From NCBI GenBank assembly GCA_946481265.1, contig CAMLNE010000015.1, positions 1-23,329 of the forward strand: DNA of 23,329 nt, written 5' to 3'. Below are positions 9,216-15,400 of the stretch, piece by piece (the first letter of the stretch is position 1; every line of letters begins with the position of its first letter). The stretch is from an uncultured Panacagrimonas sp. (GTDB taxonomy: Bacteria > Pseudomonadota > Gammaproteobacteria > Nevskiales > Nevskiaceae). A program made the translations under genes and the position numbers. The notes under the pieces were generated by a model. The model did not search any database and was not told where the DNA came from. It saw only the letters and a program-made list of their open reading frames with translations.

Positions 9216-9280
9216 TTCCGGCTAGCGTAGGCGGAGCGCGTTTCTCACCACGAACGTTTCCCGGAATTCGGAGCAGCAGC

Positions 9281-10525
9281 ATGAACACGGTCAGCAGGCG
9301 CCCGCAGGCACCGGTGCATCTTGGCGACGCAGGACTCTACGAGAAGGGCTTCCCGCACGAGCTCTACGCCGTGCTGCGCCGCACCATGCCGGTGTGCTGG
9401 AGCGAGGAGGAGAACGGACCCGGCTTCTGGTCGCTGCTCAAGTACGAGGACATCTCCGCTGCCGCGAAGAACCCGGCGGTGTTCTCGTCCGCCACGGAGA
9501 ACGGCGGGCACCGCCTGTTCGACGAGCAGGCGGCGGGCGTGGCCGGCTCGGGCGCCGAAAGCCCGATCGGCATTCCCTTCATCTCACGCGATCCGCCCAA
9601 GCACGTGCAGCAACGGCTCGCGCTGATGCCGGCCATCGCGCCGGTGCGCCTGGTGGAGATGGAGGCGCGCATCCGCGCGCGCATCGTGCGGCTGTTCGAG
9701 AACGTGCAGGGCGACACCTGCTTCGACGTGGTCAAGACCTTGTCGGCGCCACTGCCGATCCAGACGCTGGCCGAACTGCTCGAGGCGCCGGAAGGCTCCG
9801 AGACGCGGCTGGTGGAATGGACCAATGCCCTGATCGGCGAAGACGATCCCGAATTCCGCCGTTCGCCCGAGTACATGGCCCAGGTTATCGGCGAGCTGAT
9901 GGCCTTCGGTGCCGAACTGCGCGCCGCGCGGCTCGAGAGCGGCGGCGCCGACATCATCCGCCTGATCAGCCGCGAGAAGGATGGCAGCCTGGTTCCGCTC
10001 AAGGATTTCTTCGCGAACCTGATCCTGGTGCTGGTCGGCGGCAACGAGACCACGCGCAATTCGATCTCCGGCGGACTGCTGTCCTTCACGCAGCATCCGC
10101 AGCAGTGGCAGAAGCTGGTGTCGGATCGCAGCTTGATCCCGTCTGCGGTCAACGAGATCGTGCGCTGGGTCTCGCCGGTGATCCACATGCGCCGCACCGT
10201 GATGCAGGACGTGGAGATCCGCGGGCAGAAGATCGCGAAGGGATCGAAGATCCTGTTTTGGTACCCCTCCGCCAATCGCGACGAGGAGATCTGGAGCAAT
10301 CCCTTCGACTTCGACGTGACCCGCCCGGTGCAGCGTCACCTCGGCTTCGGCGTGGGCCAGCACGTGTGCATCGGCAGCCGCCTGGCGGAGATGCAGATCC
10401 GCGTGTTCCTGGAAGAGCTGTTGAGCCGTTACCAGACCCTGGAGCTGGCCGGGCCGGTGCCGCGCATCCGTTCCAACTTCATCCACGGCATCAAATCCCT
10501 GCCGATGCGCTTCGGCACCACCTAG
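9281..10525 (+). CDS. cytochrome P450 (bacterial class I; CYP125/CYP153-like features)
   Basis: A 414-residue soluble P450. I-helix oxygen-activation motif GGNETT at 253-258; EXXR pair E292/R295 (EIVRW); haem loop FGVGQHVCIG with axial Cys363. The region after EXXR (SPVIHMRRT...) and the C-terminal SNFIHGIK resemble CYP125, CYP142 and CYP153 families, which hydroxylate terminal or side-chain methyl groups of alkanes, fatty chains or sterols. The substrate is not decided by the sequence. The start at 9281 has GGAG 7 nt upstream (9270-9273); the upstream open frame overlaps the dehydrogenase gene and is not used. No ferredoxin or ferredoxin reductase gene lies nearby, so redox partners must come from elsewhere. 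The CoA-ligase gene follows after 77 nt. Confidence 0.94.
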   Translation: MNTVSRRPQAPVHLGDAGLYEKGFPHELYAVLRRTMPVCWSEEENGPGFWSLLKYEDISAAAKNPAVFSSATENGGHRLFDEQAAGVAGSGAESPIGIPFISRDPPKHVQQRLALMPAIAPVRLVEMEARIRARIVRLFENVQGDTCFDVVKTLSAPLPIQTLAELLEAPEGSETRLVEWTNALIGEDDPEFRRSPEYMAQVIGELMAFGAELRAARLESGGADIIRLISREKDGSLVPLKDFFANLILVLVGGNETTRNSISGGLLSFTQHPQQWQKLVSDRSLIPSAVNEIVRWVSPVIHMRRTVMQDVEIRGQKIAKGSKILFWYPSANRDEEIWSNPFDFDVTRPVQRHLGFGVGQHVCIGSRLAEMQIRVFLEELLSRYQTLELAGPVPRIRSNFIHGIKSLPMRFGTT

Positions 10526-10541
10526 CCCGGGCGCCCGGGCT
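10524..10541. repeat. 18-bp perfect palindrome at the P450 stop codon
   Basis: AGCCCGGGCGCCCGGGCT overlaps the last two bases of the P450 stop and can fold as a 7-bp stem with a GCGC loop. There is no T-run, so it is more likely an RNA-processing or attenuating hairpin between P450 and ligase genes than a full terminator. Confidence 0.4.
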
Positions 10542-10602
10542 GCGCTTCGCGTCGGTCACTGCTCCACTCCATCACCACAGGTTTCAACGCCAGGACACCG
10601 CG

Positions 10603-12117
10603 ATGCATATCTCCGTCCATGCCCGGCAGCGCCCGAACGATCCCGCCGTCACCATGGGCGACGGCCGTTTGCTGAGCTTCCGTCAGCTCGAGCACGCGAG
10701 CCTGGCGCTGGCCAACCGCTTCCACGAGCTGGGTCTGCGCGGTGGCGACGTCATCGCGGTGCTGATGGAGAACCGCCCCGAGTACTACGTCGCGACCTGG
10801 GCCGCGCAGCGCATGGGCCTTTACTACGTGCCGATCAACTGGCACCTGAAGGCCGACGAGGTCGCCTACATCACCGCCGACTCGGAAGCGGTGGTGATGC
10901 TGACCTCGGCGCAGCATCGCGAGATCGCGGCGCATGCCTGCGCCGGCAGCCGCTGCACACGCACGATCAATGTCGACGACGCCGACTGGGGCGGGGTGCG
11001 CGAGGCCATCGCGTCGCCGACACCGCCGCCCACGCGGCACGAGCCGGCCGAAGGGCAGGTGATGTTCTATTCGTCCGGCACCACCGGCAGACCCAAGGGC
11101 ATCAAGCGCGCGCTCGACGGTCGTGCGTTCGGCACACCGGCGGCGATCGACAAATTCCTGTCGGCGTTCTACGGCATCGGTGCACAGAGCGTGTACCTGT
11201 CGCCGGCACCGCTGTACCACGCCGCGCCGCTGGGCTGGACGATGGCGATCCAGCGTGCCGGCGGCGCGATCGTGTGCATGACGCAGTTCGATGCGCTGGA
11301 GACGCTGCGCCTGATCCAGCAGCATCGCATCACGCACGCGCAGTTCGTGCCGACGATGTTCGTGCGCATGCTCAAGCTGCCACCGGAACAGCGCCTCGCG
11401 TTTGACGTGTCGAGCCTGAAGATGGCCGTGCACGCCGCCGCGCCCTGCCCGCCGGACGTCAAGCGCGCGATGTTCGAGTGGTGGGGCCCGATCATCCACG
11501 AGTACTACGGCGGCAGCGAGGTCAACGGCCTGTGCGCGGTGGGACCGCAGGACTGGTTCACGCATCCCGGAACGGTCGGCAAGGCCGCGCTCGGCGTGGC
11601 GCACATCTGCGACGACGAGGGCAAGGAGCTGCCCGTCGGCGAGACGGGCGCGGTCTACTTCTCCGGCATGCCGCCGTTCGAGTACTTCAAGGATCCCGGG
11701 AAGACGCGCTCGGCGCACAACGCGCAGGGCTGGAGCACGCTCGGCGACATCGGCCACATGGATGCGGACGGGTACGTGTACCTCACGGACCGCAAGGCCT
11801 TCATGATCATTTCCGGTGGCGTGAACGTGTATCCGCAGGAAGTGGAGAACGTGCTGATCGGCCACCCGGCCGTCATGGACGTGGCCGTCATCGGCGTGGC
11901 GCATCCGGAGCTGGGCGAGGAGGTGCTGGCGGCGGTGCAGCTGCGCGAACCCGGCCAGGCCAGCGAGACGCTGAAGACCGAACTGATCGAGTTCTGCCGC
12001 GAGCGCATCGCCCACTTCAAGTGTCCGCGTCGCGTGGAATTCGACGCCGACCTGCCGCGCCTGCCCAACGGCAAGCTGCTCAAGCGGCTGATCAAGAACC
12101 GCTACAGCGCGGCCTGA
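10603..12117 (+). CDS. AMP-forming acyl-CoA synthetase / ligase
   Basis: A 504-residue enzyme of the ANL adenylating superfamily, at the usual length. Motifs in order: the phosphate loop YSSGTTGRPKG at 156-166; YYGGSEVNG (adenine-binding, about residue 302); the hinge region with GDIG and DRKAFMIISGG near 383-405; and the catalytic Lys491 in LPNGKLLKR. It activates a carboxylic acid to its CoA thioester through an acyl-AMP. The pattern suits medium/long-chain, sterol side-chain or terpenoid acids rather than acetate. AGGAC lies 6 nt before the ATG at 10603. Following the P450 on the same strand, it probably activates the acid formed after P450 and dehydrogenase steps; no aldehyde dehydrogenase gene is present in the window, so that step is unassigned. 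Confidence 0.93.
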   Translation: MHISVHARQRPNDPAVTMGDGRLLSFRQLEHASLALANRFHELGLRGGDVIAVLMENRPEYYVATWAAQRMGLYYVPINWHLKADEVAYITADSEAVVMLTSAQHREIAAHACAGSRCTRTINVDDADWGGVREAIASPTPPPTRHEPAEGQVMFYSSGTTGRPKGIKRALDGRAFGTPAAIDKFLSAFYGIGAQSVYLSPAPLYHAAPLGWTMAIQRAGGAIVCMTQFDALETLRLIQQHRITHAQFVPTMFVRMLKLPPEQRLAFDVSSLKMAVHAAAPCPPDVKRAMFEWWGPIIHEYYGGSEVNGLCAVGPQDWFTHPGTVGKAALGVAHICDDEGKELPVGETGAVYFSGMPPFEYFKDPGKTRSAHNAQGWSTLGDIGHMDADGYVYLTDRKAFMIISGGVNVYPQEVENVLIGHPAVMDVAVIGVAHPELGEEVLAAVQLREPGQASETLKTELIEFCRERIAHFKCPRRVEFDADLPRLPNGKLLKRLIKNRYSAA

Positions 12118-12135
12118 GGCGGCGCCCGACCCTGG

Positions 12136-12160
12136 ACAGGCCCCAGGGGCCAGGGCCTGT
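12136..12160 (+). terminator. probable terminator after the P450-ligase operon
   Basis: ACAGGCCC (12136-12143) and GGGCCTGT (12153-12160) form an 8-bp perfect stem with a 9-nt loop, 18 nt after the ligase stop, followed by TTATCC. The T-run is short, so efficiency is uncertain. It separates the ligase gene from the SOS promoter of lexA. Confidence 0.6.
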
Positions 12161-12248
12161 TATCCGGAGCAGGGAACAGGATTGCTGCCGCATCCTGCCC
12201 GGCGTGTCGTCGCCCAACCCGGCTTGGAAGTTGGCGCGAATCCGACTA

Positions 12249-12264
12249 CTGTATGGATATACAG
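12249..12264 (+). promoter_or_regulatory. SOS box (LexA operator) of the lexA-imuA-imuB-dnaE2 operon
   Basis: CTGTATGGATATACAG matches the E. coli-type LexA consensus CTGT-N8-ACAG exactly, with an AT-rich centre. It ends 18 nt before the lexA ATG at 12283 and overlaps the probable promoter: TTGGAA (12224-12229), 17-nt spacer, TACTGT (12247-12252). No second SOS box was noticed before imuA, imuB or dnaE2, consistent with one operon under this operator. Confidence 0.92.
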
Positions 12265-12282
12265 CTCTCTCCGGCAGGTCCC

Positions 12283-12897
12283 ATGCTCACCCCCCGCCAG
12301 ACCGACATCCTCGCCTTCATCCGCAGTTCTCTCGAGAACCGCGGCGCGCCGCCCACCCGGGCGGAGATCGTGACCGAATTCGGCTTCGCCTCGCCCACCG
12401 CGGCGGACGATCATCTCAAGGCCCTTGCCAAGAAGGGCGTGATCGAACTGGTCCCGGGGGCTGCGCGTGGCATCCGCCTGCTCGAGGCCGTCCCCCAGCA
12501 GTTCCAGCTTCCGCTGATCGGGCGGGTCGCCGCGGGTTCGCCGCTGCTCGCACTCGAAAACCTTGAACGCCATGTACCGGTGGAAGCCAATCTGTTCAAG
12601 CCGCGCGCGGATTACCTGCTGCGCGTGAGCGGCGAATCGATGCGCGACATCGGCATCCGCGATGGCGATCTGCTCGCGGTGCACCGGCAGGCCACGGCGC
12701 GCAACGGACAGGTCGTCGTCGCCCGCATCGGCGACGAGGTCACGGTGAAGCGCTTCGAGCGGCGCGGCGACGTCGTGCGCCTGCTGCCGGAGAATCCGGA
12801 GTTCGAACCGATCCGCGTGGACCTGGCGCGCGATGCGCTGCACATCGAGGGGCTGGCCGTGGGCCTGCTGCGCACCGGCGGTTTCGCGCGCCATTGA
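12283..12897 (+). CDS. lexA: LexA repressor, self-cleaving SOS regulator
   Basis: With the start at 12283 the protein has 204 residues (E. coli LexA 202) and every functional residue has the E. coli number: cleavage bond Ala84-Gly85 (VAAGSP), catalytic Ser119 (GESMRD) and Lys156 (TVKRF). The N-terminal winged helix-turn-helix spans 1-70 ([36 protein letters not shown]). A frame-matched ATG at 12253 lies inside the SOS box and would add ten residues; I reject it. LexA represses this operon until RecA-stimulated self-cleavage after DNA damage. It is followed after 7 nt by the VOC gene. As the first gene of an imuA-imuB-dnaE2 cassette it corresponds by position to the LexA2 described for such cassettes, though its operator is of the ordinary E. 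coli type. Confidence 0.96.
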   Translation: MLTPRQTDILAFIRSSLENRGAPPTRAEIVTEFGFASPTAADDHLKALAKKGVIELVPGAARGIRLLEAVPQQFQLPLIGRVAAGSPLLALENLERHVPVEANLFKPRADYLLRVSGESMRDIGIRDGDLLAVHRQATARNGQVVVARIGDEVTVKRFERRGDVVRLLPENPEFEPIRVDLARDALHIEGLAVGLLRTGGFARH

Positions 12898-12904
12898 ACG
12901 GCTC

Positions 12905-13303
12905 ATGGAACCGCGCATCAGTTTCATCACCCTGGGTGTCGCCGATCTCGGGCGCGCCACGCGCTTCTATGCGGAGGTGTTGAAGCTGCCGCGCGTCCCG
13001 CTGCCGGACGGCGCAGGCGTGAGCTTCTTCGAGATGGGCAGGACCTGGCTGTCGCTGTTTCCGCGCGAGGACCTGGCCAGCGACGCGGGGCTTTCGGGCT
13101 CTGGCTTCGCGGGCTTCGCGCTTGCGCACAACCTCGGCTCGATCGAGGCGGTCGATGCGCTGTTCGCGGAGCTGCGCGCGGCCGGCGTGAAGATCGTCAA
13201 GGAACCGCATCGGGCGTCCTGGGGCGGCTATTCCGGATATTTCGCCGACTCGGAGTCCTTTCTCTGGGAAATCGCATGGAATCCGCACTTCCCGCACGCG
13301 TAG
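12905..13303 (+). CDS. VOC (glyoxalase/bleomycin-resistance fold) protein inside the SOS mutasome operon
   Basis: A 132-residue protein of two beta-alpha-beta-beta-beta modules. Module 1 begins FITLGVADLGRATRFYAEVL; module 2 contains the GYSGYFADSESFLWEIAWNP ending typical of the VOC superfamily. Candidate metal ligands include Glu in SFFEMG, His in FALAHNLG and Glu in LWEIAW; the first-strand position usually filled by His or Gln is not obviously conserved (ITLGV). VOC proteins include lactoylglutathione lyases, dioxygenases and drug-binding proteins, so function cannot be assigned. It starts 7 nt after lexA and its end overlaps imuA by 28 nt, so it must be co-transcribed and is presumably SOS-induced. 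It is not one of the usual members of the lexA-imuA-imuB-dnaE2 cassette as I know it. Confidence 0.9.
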   Translation: MEPRISFITLGVADLGRATRFYAEVLKLPRVPLPDGAGVSFFEMGRTWLSLFPREDLASDAGLSGSGFAGFALAHNLGSIEAVDALFAELRAAGVKIVKEPHRASWGGYSGYFADSESFLWEIAWNPHFPHA

Positions 13304-13962
13304 ACCTGCATCCCGGCACCGGGCATGGCCGCAGCAGCAGACGTGGAGTCGCTCCTGATCTGCACGCCTTGCTGGGTCCCAGGATCTGGCGCGCGCACGA
13401 ACAGGCGCAGATCCGCACCCAGCCCACCGGCTTCGACGTGCTGGACCGCGCGCTGCCCGGCGGCGGCTGGCCCCTGGGCGCCGTCAGCGAGGTGCTGCAT
13501 GCGCAACTCGGCGTCGGTGAACTGAGCCTGGCGCTGCCGCTGGTCGCGCGGCTCACGCAGGCAGGACGACCGGTCGCGCTTGTCGCACCCCCGATGCTGC
13601 CGTACGCGCCGCGCCTGGCCGCTTCGGGCGTGCAACTGTCGAAGCTGCTCGTGGTGGAGCGCGTGGAGCGCGACACCGGACAGAACGCGCTGTGGTGTGC
13701 GGAGCAGTTGCTGCGCGCCGCGGCCGGAGCGGTGCTGCTGTGGATCGAGAAGGCCGACGCGCATGCCCTGCGCCGGCTGCAGCTCGCGGCCGAGGAGAGC
13801 GACAGCTGCGTGCTGCTCTACCGCTCCGAGCGCTACGCCGCGGAGTCCACGCCCAGCGCCTTGCGGTTGCGCATCTGGCGCCAGAACGCAGCGTCGCAGG
13901 TGGAGGTGCTTAAGTGCCGCGGGGCGCGGCCTTCGCCGCTTTCTCTACGGACCGCGGCATGA
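13276..13962 (+). CDS. imuA: ImuA, RecA-like accessory protein of the translesion mutasome
   Basis: A 228-residue protein of the ImuA/SulA-like RecA-fold family: PTGFDVLDRALPGGGWPLGAVSEVL at about 50-74, then a core of alternating strands and helices. The Walker A position carries no GxxxxGK(S/T), so ATP binding in the RecA manner is doubtful. ImuA acts with ImuB and DnaE2 in error-prone lesion bypass. The start overlaps the VOC gene by 28 nt in another frame, with GGGA 7 nt upstream of the ATG; the first 30 or so residues are low-complexity and the conserved part starts near DLHALLGPRIW, but no good later start codon is in frame. Its stop is 19 nt before imuB. Identification rests on the sequence pattern and on lying directly before imuB-dnaE2. 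Confidence 0.9.
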   Translation: MESALPARVDLHPGTGHGRSSRRGVAPDLHALLGPRIWRAHEQAQIRTQPTGFDVLDRALPGGGWPLGAVSEVLHAQLGVGELSLALPLVARLTQAGRPVALVAPPMLPYAPRLAASGVQLSKLLVVERVERDTGQNALWCAEQLLRAAAGAVLLWIEKADAHALRRLQLAAEESDSCVLLYRSERYAAESTPSALRLRIWRQNAASQVEVLKCRGARPSPLSLRTAA

Positions 13963-13981
13963 ATCCGCACCTTCGCATCGC

Positions 13982-15400
13982 ATGCTCTGGCTCTGTCTCC
14001 ATCTCCCGCAACTGCCGCTGTCGGCGCTGGGCTCTCTGCCCGCCGGCAGCGCGGTCGTCGATCAGCGCGGTTCGCAGCGCTGGCTGATCACGGATGCGCC
14101 GGACTGCGCGGCGGGCACGCCGCTGGCGTGCGCGCTGACGCTGCATCCCGAGCTGAAACTGCAGGTGCGCCGGCCCGGCGCGGAGCAGGAAGCCTTGCGC
14201 AGTCTCGCGTACTGGATCTATCGCTTCGGGCAGCCGGTCAGCGCGCAGATCCAGGATCTCGGCGAACCGGGTCGCAGTCCGCGCGCGCTGCTGTGGGTGG
14301 AGATCGGCAGCAGCCTCGCGCTGTTCGGTGGCCTGGACCCCCTGTGCCGGCGCTTGTGCGACGAGCTGGTCGAGCTCGGCCACGATGCCCGGCTCGGGAT
14401 TGCGCCGACGCGTGCGGGTGCGGCACTGCTTGCCTGCACCGGTCATTCCGATCCGGTCATGGACGCGGACGCCTTGTCGGCCTGCCTGGCGAAGCTGCCG
14501 CTTTGTTCGCTGCACTGGCCGGAAGATCTCCTGCACTCGCTTTCCGGCGTCGGCTTCCGGCACCTGGGAGAGGTGTTCGCCGTTCCGCGTGATGCGTTCT
14601 CGAAGCGCTTCGGCGCCGCGTACCGCCTGGAGCTCGATCGCCTGCTCGGCCACGCGCCCGAGCCCTGCGACACGATCGTGCCGCCCGAGACCTTCCGTCG
14701 CCGCTTCGAACTCGCCTCCGAGATCGAGGAGGTGGGACGCCTGCAGTTCCCATTGAGACGGCTGTGCATGGAGTTGCAGGCCTACCTGCGCACACGCGAC
14801 CGCGGGCTGTGCGGCGTGAGCCTGGCGGTGATGCATGCCGGCGCGCGCGAAACGCGCATCCACGCGCAGTTCGTCGATCCGCATCGTGATGCCAAGCGCA
14901 TGTTCGATGCCCTGCAGGAACGCCTCGAGCGCGACGGCCTGCCGCTGCCCGCGCGTGAGCTCGTGCTGATGGCGGAGGAGTTCGCGGAGGCCTCGATTCC
15001 GCAGGGCGATTTCTTCGATCCTCGCGCCGGGCAGGCGCAGGCCTGGTCGGCGGCGATCGAACGTATCCGGGGGCGGCTGGGAGAGGCCTGCGTGTGGATG
15101 CCGCAGGCCATCGAGGATCATCGGCCGGAGCGCGGCGCCTCGCGCGCGGAGCAGGCCTCGCAGGATGCGTTCGTCCCCACGCTCCACCTGGCGCGACCCA
15201 CCTTCCTGCTGCGGGAGCCCTGGCCGATGCCGCCGCCGGCCCTGCCTGCGGACGCCGTGTTCGAGCGGATCGAATCGGGCTGGTGGGATGGCGATGACAT
15301 CCGCCGCGATTACACGACGGTGGAGATCAATGGCAGCCGTGCCTGGGTGTATCGCGACCTCGTGACGAGCAGCTGGTACCTGCACGGAAGATGGTCATGA
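13982..15400 (+). CDS. imuB: ImuB, inactive Y-family polymerase, mutasome scaffold
   Basis: A 472-residue Y-family polymerase relative (DinB-like, palm/finger/little-finger order). The metal-binding acidic residues of active Y polymerases are missing: the N-terminal strand is LWLCLHLPQLPLS instead of one carrying the catalytic Asp, and the second site reads VEIGSSLALFGG rather than an S-x-DE motif. ImuB therefore serves as an adaptor linking DnaE2, ImuA and the beta clamp. A candidate clamp-binding peptide QGDFF lies at 341-345, in the region where ImuB clamp motifs are known. The C-terminus carries the family ending TSSWYLHGRW. The last four bases (ATGA) contain the dnaE2 start, so the two genes are translationally coupled. 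The start at 13982 matches the family N-terminus. Confidence 0.93.
   Translation: MLWLCLHLPQLPLSALGSLPAGSAVVDQRGSQRWLITDAPDCAAGTPLACALTLHPELKLQVRRPGAEQEALRSLAYWIYRFGQPVSAQIQDLGEPGRSPRALLWVEIGSSLALFGGLDPLCRRLCDELVELGHDARLGIAPTRAGAALLACTGHSDPVMDADALSACLAKLPLCSLHWPEDLLHSLSGVGFRHLGEVFAVPRDAFSKRFGAAYRLELDRLLGHAPEPCDTIVPPETFRRRFELASEIEEVGRLQFPLRRLCMELQAYLRTRDRGLCGVSLAVMHAGARETRIHAQFVDPHRDAKRMFDALQERLERDGLPLPARELVLMAEEFAEASIPQGDFFDPRAGQAQAWSAAIERIRGRLGEACVWMPQAIEDHRPERGASRAEQASQDAFVPTLHLARPTFLLREPWPMPPPALPADAVFERIESGWWDGDDIRRDYTTVEINGSRAWVYRDLVTSSWYLHGRWS

Noticed and set aside
8984..9280. Upstream extension of the P450 reading frame
   Set aside because: It overlaps the dehydrogenase gene and the operator region; ATG 9281 has a good Shine-Dalgarno and the family N-terminus.
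10522..12015. Open frame of 497 codons on the minus strand, antisense to the acyl-CoA ligase
   Set aside because: Same reason: shadow of a gene with complete family motifs.
12253..12282. Upstream ATG of lexA adding ten residues
   Set aside because: It lies within the LexA operator, and it would shift the conserved cleavage and active-site numbering away from that of E. coli LexA.
13910..15385. Open frame of 491 codons on the minus strand, antisense to imuB
   Set aside because: Composition artefact; imuB on the plus strand is supported by family ends, overlap with dnaE2 and operon context.
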